Program-made: the position numbers and the translations under genes | Source: JALOLG01 sp963776935 | GTDB taxonomy: Bacteria; Actinomycetota; Acidimicrobiia; Acidimicrobiales; Ilumatobacteraceae | Length of the DNA stretch: 64,000 bases | Direction: 5' to 3' | Assembly (NCBI GenBank): GCA_963776935.1 | Contig: CAVZOP010000001.1 | Span: 248,001-312,000, forward strand | Notes under the pieces: generated by a model | Databases searched by the model: none | Told to the model about the DNA's origin: nothing | What the model saw: only the letters and a program-made list of their open reading frames with translations | Shown: in pieces, positions 36,287 to 45,220 of the stretch | How the letters are laid out: every line of letters begins with the position of its first letter | Numbering within the stretch: position 1 is the stretch's first letter

Positions 36287-37780
36287 ATGACGATCGACCC
36301 GCGGACGCCGGTGCTGGTCGGAGGCGGGCAGTTCCTCCATCGCGCCGAAGGTGTGAGCGATGCGCTCGAACCGGCGGCCTTGATGGCCAGGGCGATCGAG
36401 GCGGCGGCGGACGACGCCGGGCTGGCCGCACCACCCGCGGCCGATTCGCTGCGGGTCGTGAGCACCTTGTCGTGGCGCTACCAGAACCCGGCCCGCGCCG
36501 TCGCTCGGCAGCTCGGGCTCGAGCCCCGCGAGCTGGCGGTCACGACGATGGGCGGCAACTCACCGCAAGCGCTGGTCAACTCGACCGCCCGGCAGATCCT
36601 GGCCGGCGAGCTCGACGTGGCGATCCTCGTCGGCGGTGAGGCATGGCGGACGCGGATGCGGGCCCGTCGCGACGGCGTCGAGCTCGACTGGCCCCGCGCA
36701 CCCGACGATCAACCACCGACGACGATCGGCTCGGAGTTCACGATGAACCTCCAGGCCGAGCTCGACCTCGGAATCGTCCAGCCGGTGCAGGTCTACCCGA
36801 TGTTCGACACGGCGATCAGGGCGGCCAGTGGCCGAAGCCCGGCGGCCCACCTCGAGCTCATCAGCGAGATGTGGTCGCACTTCAGCGACGTCGCCGCCAC
36901 CAACCCCAACGCGTGGTCGCGTCAGGCGAGGTCGGCGGCCGAAATTCGCACTCCGTCGCCGACGAACCGCATGGTCGGGCTCCCGTACACGAAGTGCATG
37001 AACTCCAACAACGACGTCGACATGGCGGCGGCCGTCATCATGTGTTCGGCCGGCGCGGCCGAACGGCTCGGCATCGACGCCGATCGCTGGGTGTTCCCGC
37101 ACAGCGGCACCGACTGCCACGAGCACGCGTTCGTCTCGCACCGCGACACGTTCACACGCACGCCCGCGATCGAGATCGGCGGCGAGCGGGCGCTCGCTCT
37201 CGCCGGTGTCGGTATCGACGACGTGGCGCTGATCGATCTGTACTCGTGCTTCCCGTCGGCCGTGCAGCTCGGCGCGATGTCGCTCGGTCTCGACCCGTAC
37301 GCCGCCGATCGCCAGCTGACCCGCACCGGTGGACTCGCGTTCGCGGGCGGACCGTGGAACAACTACGTGATGCACGCCATCGCCACGATGATGACGGACC
37401 TCCGCGACCGTCCTGGCGAGCACGGCCTGGTCTGGGCCAACGGCGGGTACGCGACCAAGCACTCGTTCGGCGTGTACTCCTGCGTTCCACCGGCCGACGG
37501 GTTCCGGCACGAATCGCCGCAAGCCGAGATCGACGCACTCCCCCGCCGCCAGCTCGCCGAACCCGAGGCTGCCGCTGGCCCGGCAACGATCGAGGCCTAC
37601 ACGGTGATGCACTCCCGAGAGGGGCTCCCGGAGAAGGTGATCAGCAGCTGCCTCCTCGATGACGGACGGCGGGCGTGGGGGCTGTCCGACGACGCCGACA
37701 CCGCGGCAGCCGTGTGCGACGGCGAGTGGGTCGGCCAGGCGGTGACGCTCGATGCGGGGGGCGCGTTGCTCATCGCGTGA
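36287..37780 (+). CDS. Thiolase-like acetyl-CoA acetyltransferase family protein lacking the nucleophilic Cys
   Basis: A 497-residue thiolase-fold protein of the long, SCP2/steroid-related actinobacterial group. The segment where thiolases have the acyl-accepting cysteine reads VTTMGGNSPQALVNS and has none. Later motifs remain (DLYSCFPSAVQLGAM; NGGYATKHSFGVYS). A C-terminal domain (about 405-497) looks OB-like. It may be a non-catalytic partner or carry out a retro-aldol type step as proposed for related proteins. Start ATG 36287; the rpiB gene diverges. Confidence 0.82.
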   Translation: MTIDPRTPVLVGGGQFLHRAEGVSDALEPAALMARAIEAAADDAGLAAPPAADSLRVVSTLSWRYQNPARAVARQLGLEPRELAVTTMGGNSPQALVNSTARQILAGELDVAILVGGEAWRTRMRARRDGVELDWPRAPDDQPPTTIGSEFTMNLQAELDLGIVQPVQVYPMFDTAIRAASGRSPAAHLELISEMWSHFSDVAATNPNAWSRQARSAAEIRTPSPTNRMVGLPYTKCMNSNNDVDMAAAVIMCSAGAAERLGIDADRWVFPHSGTDCHEHAFVSHRDTFTRTPAIEIGGERALALAGVGIDDVALIDLYSCFPSAVQLGAMSLGLDPYAADRQLTRTGGLAFAGGPWNNYVMHAIATMMTDLRDRPGEHGLVWANGGYATKHSFGVYSCVPPADGFRHESPQAEIDALPRRQLAEPEAAAGPATIEAYTVMHSREGLPEKVISSCLLDDGRRAWGLSDDADTAAAVCDGEWVGQAVTLDAGGALLIA

Positions 37781-37837
37781 GCGGCGACGATGCGGTCGAG
37801 CCCCCCGCCGCGGTCGCGGCGCCGCGATCGAGAAACG

Positions 37838-38677
37838 TCAGCCGTCGACGCCGCCGAGCGTGCCCCGATCGGGACAGTTGTCGACGAAGTACTGCTCGGT
37901 AAGTGGCACGTCGACGTCCGTGACGAGGCTTGGGTCGGACGGGATCGGCACGGCCTCGGCGGCGAACTCCGCGGCCGCCGCATCTACGATCGCCTGGGCG
38001 TCGGCGGGGAGGACGACGGCGATCTCGGGCTCGGCCGGATCGCGCCCCGCGAGCGCGGTCTCCCACGCGGCGACGATCGCTTCCTTCACAGTTGCATCGG
38101 CGCCGGCCGCTTCGAGCGCGGCGAGGGCACGTTCGGCACGTCGGGCGAAGGCGCCGAGGTAGGCGTCGGCGACCAACTCGGATTCGTCCGCCAACTCGTC
38201 GGGCCAGTTGGCGACGAGATCGTCGTAGGCGCCGGTGACCGTCGGCGATGCGGTCACCTCCAGCGCCGCCACGGCGACGGGATCCCCGGCGCCGAACGCG
38301 GCGGCGACGGCGAGCACCTGGAACGAACCGCCGAACCGGCTCCACGCCCGGCACACGACGTCGTCGCTGTCGAGACCGGGAACCCCGGTCTCCGGAACCT
38401 CCGGCAGCGACTCGGCCGTGGCCGCGACCGGCCCCGAGCCCGGCGGTGCGGACGGGTCCGAGGCACCCGACGGATCGCTGCCATCCGTTGCCTCGCCCGG
38501 ATCAGCGGTGACCGCGGTCGTCGTCGGACCTTCGTCGGCGGCGCGCCCGGAGTCGTCGTCGGAGGAGCAGCCGGGGAACGCGATCGACAGGACGACACCC
38601 ACCACACAGGCGACGCCGACGCTGCGAGCGACGTCACTCCTCGGTGCGACTGAGCCGCGCCGGTTGCATGGGTTCAT
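37838..38677 (-). CDS. Putative lipoprotein of unknown function
   Basis: A 279-residue secreted protein. The basic N-terminus and hydrophobic stretch (SVGVACVVGVVLSIAFPGCS) look like a lipoprotein signal with the cysteine in FPGC at about 37, though the -3 residue is atypical. A Ser/Pro/Asp/Thr-rich linker (about 40-95) follows, then an all-helical domain. No family recognised. ATG 38677; divergent from the nucleoside hydrolase 30 bp away. Confidence 0.68.
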   Translation of the reverse strand: MNPCNRRGSVAPRSDVARSVGVACVVGVVLSIAFPGCSSDDDSGRAADEGPTTTAVTADPGEATDGSDPSGASDPSAPPGSGPVAATAESLPEVPETGVPGLDSDDVVCRAWSRFGGSFQVLAVAAAFGAGDPVAVAALEVTASPTVTGAYDDLVANWPDELADESELVADAYLGAFARRAERALAALEAAGADATVKEAIVAAWETALAGRDPAEPEIAVVLPADAQAIVDAAAAEFAAEAVPIPSDPSLVTDVDVPLTEQYFVDNCPDRGTLGGVDG

Positions 38678-38707
38678 CGTCGCGCACGACGTGCCAAGCT
38701 CGCCGTC

Positions 38708-39640
38708 ATGCCACGACCGCCGATCATCCTCGACTGCGACCCCGGCCACGACGACGCCGTGGCCATCGTCGTCGCTGCCCGCCACACCGATCTGCTCGGG
38801 ATCACGACCGTCGCCGGCAACGCCCCGCTCGAACGCACCACCTACAACGCGAGGGTGATGCGCGATCTGCTCGGGCTCGACGTCGAGATCCATTCCGGAG
38901 CGGAACGGCCGCTCGTCGCCGAGCCCAAGCACTCCGGTTTCGTCCACGGTGCGAGCGGTCTCGACGGCGCCGACCTGCCGGCGCCGACGCGGGATCTCGA
39001 CGGGACGGACGCCGTCGGGTTCATCATCGAGACCTGCCGGTCGAACGACGGAACGTGGCTGGTGCCGGTCGGTCCGCTGACGAACATCGCCCTCGCGCTG
39101 CGCGCCGCACCCGATCTGCACCGTCACATCGCGGGGATCTCGCTGATGGGGGGCGGGACGTTCGGCAACCGCGAACCGGTCGCCGAGTTCAACGTGTGGG
39201 CCGATCCGGAGGCGGCCGCGGTCGTGTTCGACTCCGGGGTGCCACTCGTGATGGCGGGCCTCGACCTCACCCACCAGTTCGTGACGACGCCCGAACTGAT
39301 CGCCCGCCTGCGATCTCTGCCGGGCCGCCTCGCGGCTGTGCTCGGCGACCTGTTCGTGTTCTTCTCCGACAACTACATCAGCCGCCACGACGAGGGCATG
39401 CTCGGCGCCGCGGTGCACGACCCGCTCGCCGTGCTGGCCCTGACCCATCCCGATCTGTTCGGTCGGCGTCCCCGCAACGTCCGGGTCGAGACGCAGGGCG
39501 AGCACACGCGAGGGATGACCGTGATCGACCAGCGCACCATCACCGCCCGTCCGGCGGCCAACTGTGACGTGCTGGTCGATGTCGACGCCGACGCGGCATG
39601 GGAGATCGTTCTCGAATCGATCGGATGGTTCGGCAAGTAG
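38708..39640 (+). CDS. Inosine-uridine-type ribonucleoside hydrolase
   Basis: A 310-residue nucleosidase that splits the N-glycosidic bond of ribonucleosides. The calcium site is in ILDCDPGHDDAVAI (about 7-20), which matches the RihA/RihB type. Other motifs are TTVAGNAPLERTTYNA, VGPLTNIALAL and EFNVWADPEAA. The late histidine of the active site is probably in HDEGMLGAAVHDPLAVL. It is cytosolic and is followed 22 bp later by the alcohol dehydrogenase gene. Confidence 0.92.
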   Translation: MPRPPIILDCDPGHDDAVAIVVAARHTDLLGITTVAGNAPLERTTYNARVMRDLLGLDVEIHSGAERPLVAEPKHSGFVHGASGLDGADLPAPTRDLDGTDAVGFIIETCRSNDGTWLVPVGPLTNIALALRAAPDLHRHIAGISLMGGGTFGNREPVAEFNVWADPEAAAVVFDSGVPLVMAGLDLTHQFVTTPELIARLRSLPGRLAAVLGDLFVFFSDNYISRHDEGMLGAAVHDPLAVLALTHPDLFGRRPRNVRVETQGEHTRGMTVIDQRTITARPAANCDVLVDVDADAAWEIVLESIGWFGK

Positions 39641-39662
39641 GGGCGCGGCCTACAGTCCGACC

Positions 39663-40768
39663 GTGCGCGCGACAGTGATGCGGGACTGGGAACTGCGGGT
39701 CGACGACATCGCCGATCCGGTCGCCGGCCCGGGACAGGTGCTGACCAAGGTGCTGGCGTGCGGGATCTGCGGGAGCGACCTGCACATGCTGAAGCACGGC
39801 GCCGAACTGCGCCGGCTGGCCGCCGAGCTCGAGGCCGAGTCACCGCCCGACCCGATGCGTCCGATCCCGTTCGAGCCCGGATGCCGACACCGTGATGGGT
39901 CACGAGTTCTGCTGCGAGGTCGTCGAGCTGGGACCCGACGTGAGCAACCTGACGCCGGGGCAGGTGGTGGTCGAGCATGCCGGCGGTGTTCGACACCGAC
40001 GGCATCCACGCCGTCGGCTACTCGAGCCGCTACCCGGGCGGGTACGCCGAGCTGTTGGTGCTCAACGAGCTGTTGGCGATCCCCGTCCCCGACGGTGTGC
40101 CGCCGTCGCTGGCGGCGATGACCGAGCCGCTCGCGGTCGGCGTCCACGCCGTGAACAAGAGCCGGATCACCGATCGCGACGCGGCGATCGTGCTCGGGCT
40201 CGGCCCGGTCGGGCTGGCGTGCGTCGCCGAGCTCAAGATGCGTGGCATCGGCCCGGTGATCGGTGCCGACTTCTCGTCGCGGCGACGGAGTCTCGCCGAG
40301 CACCTCGGTTGCGACGTCGTGGTCGATCCGCGGCGACGAGCGTGTCATCGACGCCTGGCGGCGCATCGACGGTGCGCGCCCGCTCGTGATCTTCGAAGCG
40401 GTCGGTGTGCCCGGGCATGATCGAGCAGGCGATGCGGATGGCGCCCAAGGACGCCCGCGTCCTCGTCGTCGGCGTATGCATGCAGGAGGATCGGATCCAT
40501 CCGATGCTGGGCATCGGACGCGAGCTCAACATCCAGTTCGCGCTCGCCTACGAGCCGCTCGAGTTCGCCGCCGCGCTGCGCTCGATCGCCGAGGGCGCGG
40601 TCGACCTCGCTCCGCTGGTGACGGGCACGGTCGATGTCGACGGCGTCCCGAACGCCTTCGAGGAGCTGGCCGATCCCGAAGGACACGCCAAGATCATGGT
40701 GAAACCCGGCGGTCGAACCGCGAGGCCGACCCGGATCGGTGCGGCGATCGCATGCCCGCGTAGTGTGA
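39663..40768 (+). CDS. Zinc-dependent alcohol dehydrogenase-like protein (MDR family), four frameshifts
   Basis: About 365 residues after correction. The catalytic zinc cysteine is in LACGICGSDLHMLK and the GHE motif in VMGHEFCCEV. The usual four-cysteine structural zinc loop is not visible; AELEAESPPDPMRP occupies that area. The Rossmann part has VLGLGPVGLACVAELK. The frame steps 0-1-2-0-1 at about 39882, 39973, 40334 and 40412, each cured by deleting one base (for example CCCGGATGCC to CCCGATGCC). The last frame has no stop before the next gene; a further extra base near the end would place the stop at 40768. GTG 39663 is the start. The substrate is unknown. Confidence 0.75.
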
Positions 40769-40773
40769 CGGCC

Positions 40774-42885
40774 GTGGCCGACACCTTCCCGCGCCAATAC
40801 GCACGCACCCAACGTCTCACGCTCGGCGACCCTCGCGACGTGAGCGTGTCGTCCGATGGCCAGCGCATCGTCTTCCTGCGCAGCCGCGCCGGTGACGACT
40901 CGGTCAACTGTCTGTGGGTCGCCGACGCCAACACCGGGGAGGAGCGCCTCGTCGCCGATCCACGCGACCTCGCCGCCGACCATCCAGCGGCCGACGACGA
41001 CCTCCCCGCCGAGGAGCTCGCCCGGCGCGAGCGCGCCCGCGAGAGCGCCGTCGGGCATCACGGCCTACGCCACCGACGCGGCGGGCACGGTGGCCGCGTT
41101 CGCCCTCGGCGGCCGGCTCTATCGTATCGGGCCTGGTCAGTCGGCGTCGCGCGACCGCTCGACGTCGCCGGGCCGGTGTTCGACCCGCGGCCCGATCCGC
41201 CGGCGCGTCGCGTCGCGTACGTCAATGGGCGGCTGCTGTGCATCGCCGAGCTCGACGGCAGTTGGTGGGTGCTCGCCGGCGGCGACCTCGACGAACCGGA
41301 GACGGTCTCGTGGGGCAGCGCCGAGTTCATCGCCGCCGAGGAGATGAACCGCTTCCGCGGCTACTGGTGGAGTCCCGACGGCGACGCGATCGCCGTGTGC
41401 CGCGTCGACACCGGTCCGGTGCAGCGCTGGTACATCGGCGATCCGGCCGATCCCGCCGCTGAGCCGGCGCCGATCGCCTACCCGGCCGCCGGCACCGACA
41501 ACGCCGACGTCAGCCTGCACGTGTTCCCGATCGACCGCAGCGAGCCGATCGACGTCGAGTGGGACCGGCACGCGTTCCCGTACCTCACCGACGTCCACTG
41601 GTCGACGGCCGGGCTGATCGCGACCGTGCAGTCACGCGACCAGCGTTCGATCCAGATCGTCGCGATCGATCCCACGTCCGGTGAGACGACGGTGTTGTTC
41701 GTCGATCACGACGAGGCGTGGGTCGAGTTGGTTCCCGGCACTCCCCGGCTGCTCCCCGACGGACGCCTGGTCGCGTGCGCCGATCGCGACGGTGCCCGAC
41801 GGCTGCTCATCGACGGCGAGCCCGTCAGCCCGCCCGACCTGCAGGTGCGGGCTGTCGTCGCGACCGGCGACGACGACGTGACGATCATCGCCAACCCGAT
41901 CGACGACTCGACCGTGCAACATGTCTGGCGGTGGAATGCCGACGGGCTCGAACCGATCGCCGACGGTCCGGGCGTGCACTCGGCTGCCGTCGGTGGTTCG
42001 ACCACGGTTGTCCGCAGTAGCCGCCTCGACGAGCCGGGGGTCAGGTATCTACTTCCGTCCGGCCACACGCTCGAATCGCTCGCCGAACAGGCGCTCGTCA
42101 CACCGAACGTCCGGATCCTCTCGTCGGCCGGCCGGTCGACGACCACCGCTGTGCTCCTGCCGCACGATCACGACGGCACAGCGCTCCCGGTGCTGATGGA
42201 TCCGTACGCCGGGCCGCACGCGCAGCGCGTCGTGCAGTCGTACAACGCCTCTCTCAGTTCGCAGTGGTTCGCCGACCAGGGATTCGCGGTGGTCATCGTC
42301 GACGGCCGCGGCACGCCGGGGCGTGGTTCCGAGTACGAACGCGCCGTCCACGGCGATCTGGCGAGTGCCGTGCTGGAGGACCAGATCGATGGCCTCTACC
42401 AGGCGGCTGACGAGCTCGGGTTCCTCGACCTCGACCGGGTCGGGATCCGCGGTTGGAGCTTCGGTGGCTACGTCGCCGCCCTCGCCGTGCTCCAGCGGCC
42501 GGATGTCTTCCATGCCGCCGTCGCCGGCGCACCCGCAGTGGAGTGGCGGCTGTACGACACGTTCTACACCGAGCGCTACCTCGGCAATCCGGCCGAGAAC
42601 GGCGAGGCGTACGACGCCAGCTCGCTGCTTCCGCTCGCGGGGCAGCTGAGCCGACCGCTGCTGCTGATCCACGGGCTCGCCGACGACAACGTGGTGGCCG
42701 CCCACACGTTGCTGCTGTCGTCGGCCCTGCTGGCGGCCGGCAAGCCACATGAGGTGTTGCCGCTCGTCGGGATGACCCACATGGCGAACGACGAAGTCGT
42801 GGCCGAGAACCTGCTGCTGCACCAGCTGGAGTTCCTCCGACGGTCGCTCGGACTCGCGGACTTGAAGACGGAGGTCTCGTCATGA
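40774..42885 (+). CDS. S9B dipeptidyl-peptidase IV-like serine peptidase, two frameshifts
   Basis: About 703 residues. An eight-bladed-type propeller domain (about 1-430) precedes the catalytic domain with the nucleophile in GIRGWSFGGYVAALA, the acid in HGLADDNVVAAH and the His in GMTHMAND. The EE motif that anchors the substrate N-terminus in DPP-IV is likely AAEEMNRFRG (about 188-197). A short stretch (41049-41146) is in another frame; removing one base at the first site and a CG at the second restores SGITAYATDAAGTVAAFA. GTG 40774 is the start. Cytosolic; no signal peptide. The next gene starts within its stop. Confidence 0.85.
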   Translation: MADTFPRQYARTQRLTLGDPRDVSVSSDGQRIVFLRSRAGDDSVNCLWVADANTGEERLVADPRDLAADHPAADDDLPAEELARRERARESAVGHHGLRHRRGGHGGRVRPRRPALSYRAWSVGVARPLDVAGPVFDPRPDPPARRVAYVNGRLLCIAELDGSWWVLAGGDLDEPETVSWGSAEFIAAEEMNRFRGYWWSPDGDAIAVCRVDTGPVQRWYIGDPADPAAEPAPIAYPAAGTDNADVSLHVFPIDRSEPIDVEWDRHAFPYLTDVHWSTAGLIATVQSRDQRSIQIVAIDPTSGETTVLFVDHDEAWVELVPGTPRLLPDGRLVACADRDGARRLLIDGEPVSPPDLQVRAVVATGDDDVTIIANPIDDSTVQHVWRWNADGLEPIADGPGVHSAAVGGSTTVVRSSRLDEPGVRYLLPSGHTLESLAEQALVTPNVRILSSAGRSTTTAVLLPHDHDGTALPVLMDPYAGPHAQRVVQSYNASLSSQWFADQGFAVVIVDGRGTPGRGSEYERAVHGDLASAVLEDQIDGLYQAADELGFLDLDRVGIRGWSFGGYVAALAVLQRPDVFHAAVAGAPAVEWRLYDTFYTERYLGNPAENGEAYDASSLLPLAGQLSRPLLLIHGLADDNVVAAHTLLLSSALLAAGKPHEVLPLVGMTHMANDEVVAENLLLHQLEFLRRSLGLADLKTEVSS

Positions 42886-43277
42886 ACGAACGGCTGAGCG
42901 ATCTCTACCACGGCGTCGCGGTTCACGCCACGGCCGATCTCGAGCACATGGCGGCGCTCGAGCTGCTGGTGCTCGTGATGCTCGCCGACCACCACGTCGA
43001 TCAGGAAGAGGTCGACACGATCCGGTCCATCAGCGAGGACTGGCGCGGCGGCGCGTTCTCGTTCGAGCAATACCTCGGCCCGGCCGTGGCGCGAGTCCGC
43101 GCGGCCGTCGAGCACGACGGTGTCACCGAGCTGCTCGACGACATCGACCGGCGCATCTCGAGTCGCATCCTCCGTCGCGCCTTGTTCTCGGCGGCGCGCG
43201 AAGTGGCGGGGGTCGACGAGGACGTCACGCTGGCCGAGGGATCGATCCTCGCCGACGTCGCCGTTCGCTTCGGCTAG
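42882..43277 (+). CDS. TerB-like helical protein
   Basis: A 131-residue all-helical protein with the TerB-type pattern: LELLVLVMLADHHVDQEEVD (acidic metal-like motif) early and EVAGVDEDVTLAEGSILADV late. TerB proteins bind metal and sit at the membrane in other systems; the role of single-domain forms is unknown. ATG 42882 overlaps the peptidase stop (ATGA), so the two are cotranslated. The convergent transporter ORF overlaps its last 53 bp. Confidence 0.75.
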   Translation: MNERLSDLYHGVAVHATADLEHMAALELLVLVMLADHHVDQEEVDTIRSISEDWRGGAFSFEQYLGPAVARVRAAVEHDGVTELLDDIDRRISSRILRRALFSAAREVAGVDEDVTLAEGSILADVAVRFG

Positions 43278-44193
43278 GAACAGGCGGCCGCTGCGGAGCC
43301 ACGTTGACGATCGCCACACCGGCGATCGTGATCGCCATGCCAGCCAGCACCACCGGCCGCGGTGTGTTGCCGAGGACGATCTCGAGCAGGACCGCGACGA
43401 CCGGCGACAGGAACGACCAGGCGGTCGCGGTGGTGGCGCTCATCCGGCGCAGCGCGAAGAAGTAGGCGATCGTCGCCAGCGCGCACCCGACGATCGAGAC
43501 GAACGCCACCGAGATCCACAGCTCACCCGACGACCAGTCCGTCACCCCGAAGCCCTCGAGCGTCGACGACAGCACGAACAGCGCGGCGCCCCCCACGGCG
43601 TACTGACCCGCCGTGACGCCGATCAGGTCGACGTCGGGGTGACGCACGACGAGCTCCTTGACGACGAACGTCCCGACCGCCCATCCGATCGCGGCCGCCA
43701 GCGCGCACGCCATGCCGATCGCCATGTCGCGGCCGTCCTGATCGCCGCCCAGCTGCGTCGAGACGACCATGACGACACCGACGAAGCCGACGACCAGGCC
43801 GGCGGCGCCCTGCCACGAGATCCGCTCACCGTTGACGAACCAGCCGAGGATCACGACGAAGAACGGCGTGGTGCTCGCCAGCACGATGGCGTTCCCCGGT
43901 CCGGCACGTACAACACCCTCGGTGAAGCCGGCGAGGAACAACGTCACCATCAACAGCCCGCTGACAACGGTCCAGAACCACAGGTCGGAGCGGCGCGGGA
44001 GATGGCATCGCAGCAGTGGAAGGGCAGCGAGCAACATGGCTGCCGCTGGCACCGCTCGCAACGTGGTGAGCGTGAGCGGTTCGGTGTACGGAGCTCCGAC
44101 GGCGATCACCCGTCCGGTGCATCCCCACACCACGACCGTGAAACCCAACAGCAACGTCGCGTTGCCCGCCGGGCGGGCAGCGGCGACCTTCAT
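43225..44193 (-). CDS. EamA/DMT-family drug/metabolite transporter
   Basis: A 322-residue protein with ten hydrophobic segments in two EamA repeats (FTVVVWGCTGRVIAVGAPYT at the start; ALAAAIGWAVGTFVVKELVV for the second). Substrates are unknown. ATG 44193 is the start. The C-terminal 20 residues are Arg-rich and overlap the TerB-like gene by 53 bp; a hidden extra base would end it at 43274 instead, removing the overlap. Confidence 0.85.
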   Translation of the reverse strand: MKVAAARPAGNATLLLGFTVVVWGCTGRVIAVGAPYTEPLTLTTLRAVPAAAMLLAALPLLRCHLPRRSDLWFWTVVSGLLMVTLFLAGFTEGVVRAGPGNAIVLASTTPFFVVILGWFVNGERISWQGAAGLVVGFVGVVMVVSTQLGGDQDGRDMAIGMACALAAAIGWAVGTFVVKELVVRHPDVDLIGVTAGQYAVGGAALFVLSSTLEGFGVTDWSSGELWISVAFVSIVGCALATIAYFFALRRMSATTATAWSFLSPVVAVLLEIVLGNTPRPVVLAGMAITIAGVAIVNVAPQRPPVPSRSERRRRRGSIPRPA

Positions 44194-44233
44194 CGGCGGC
44201 GAGCGTAGGCGGCCGAGTTGCGCAAGGCCGCCG

Positions 44234-45160
44234 TCACGGTCCCCCAGCCGGAAACGCCGCGAGCAAGGCGTCGGCGATCGCGTGGGAACGCCAGGCGGCG
44301 CCACCGCTCGTGTAATGGATGCCGTCGGACACGAACCACTCGTCGAGGGCGACGTCACTCCAGCGGAACACGCGCAGCGTCGAGAACCGCGCCTCGGCCC
44401 CGTCGAGGACGTCGTTCCAGGCCTGCATGTTGACGTCGGCGTACGGCCCGTCGTCGAGGTTCGTGACGGTGTCGACCCAGAGCACCGGGTCCGTCCCGAA
44501 CAGGAACATCATGCGGTCGAGCCGCGTGTTCAGATCCGGGACGCCGCCGATCGCCACGTTGGCGGCGTCGTTGGTGCCGATCGTCAGCACCCAACATCCG
44601 CGATACCCCATGCCCCGGAGACGGACCACGGTGTCGAAAGCGTTCTCCTCACCCCCGATCGTCTCGATCGTCGAGCGGCCACCCGACACTTCGGTGTAGA
44701 GCGCCAGGACGCCGACGCGCTCGTACTGCGCGGGCATGGCGTCGCCGGGGTCCGGCATGAACGTCGGATCGAACAGACCGACCGATGTCGAGTCGCCGAC
44801 GTGGGCAAGGGTCGTGCACCGCGTCGTCGTCGGAGCCGGCATCGTTGTGGTCGGTGTGGTCGACGTGGTCGCCATCGGTGTCGTCGTGGTCGGCGCTGCC
44901 GCCGACGTGGTCGGCGTGGTCGGCGCGATGATCGTGGTGTTCGTCGGCTCCGTGGCCGTCGCGGCGATCGGCGCGTCGACGGTCGTGGTCGAACGCTCGG
45001 CGGGCGGTGTCGCGACGACGCTCGCTGGTGAGGGCGAGGGTGACAGCACGGCGGACTCGACGTCGTCGCCGTGTGCTTCCGGCTCGGCCCGGCAGCCGCC
45101 GACCGTCACCAACGCCGCGACGGCGAACGCGACCGGAGCGACGCGGAGGGGACGGGCCAC
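44234..45160 (-). CDS. SGNH/GDSL-family hydrolase, lipoprotein
   Basis: A 308-residue exported esterase/acyl-hydrolase-like protein. The signal ends in ALVTVGGC with lipobox cysteine at about 23. A Thr/Pro-rich linker (about 45-115) of many TTT/PTT units leads to the catalytic domain: the Ser in LAHVGDSTSVGLFD, the Asn block in GTNDAANVAIGG and the Asp-x-x-His in SDGIHYTSGG. Related proteins act on cell-wall polysaccharide acyl groups. GTG 45160 is the start. Confidence 0.85.
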   Translation of the reverse strand: MARPLRVAPVAFAVAALVTVGGCRAEPEAHGDDVESAVLSPSPSPASVVATPPAERSTTTVDAPIAATATEPTNTTIIAPTTPTTSAAAPTTTTPMATTSTTPTTTMPAPTTTRCTTLAHVGDSTSVGLFDPTFMPDPGDAMPAQYERVGVLALYTEVSGGRSTIETIGGEENAFDTVVRLRGMGYRGCWVLTIGTNDAANVAIGGVPDLNTRLDRMMFLFGTDPVLWVDTVTNLDDGPYADVNMQAWNDVLDGAEARFSTLRVFRWSDVALDEWFVSDGIHYTSGGAAWRSHAIADALLAAFPAGGP

Positions 45161-45220
45161 CTCCCGAGTGTGACACGCACTCGGGGGCTGCGATCCGCAC
45201 TCCCACCGAGCACTGATGGT

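Noticed and set aside
39663..40768. Programmed ribosomal frameshifting to explain the alcohol dehydrogenase
   Set aside because: Four shifts in one gene, without slippery heptamers, and the same one-base pattern elsewhere make sequence error far more likely.
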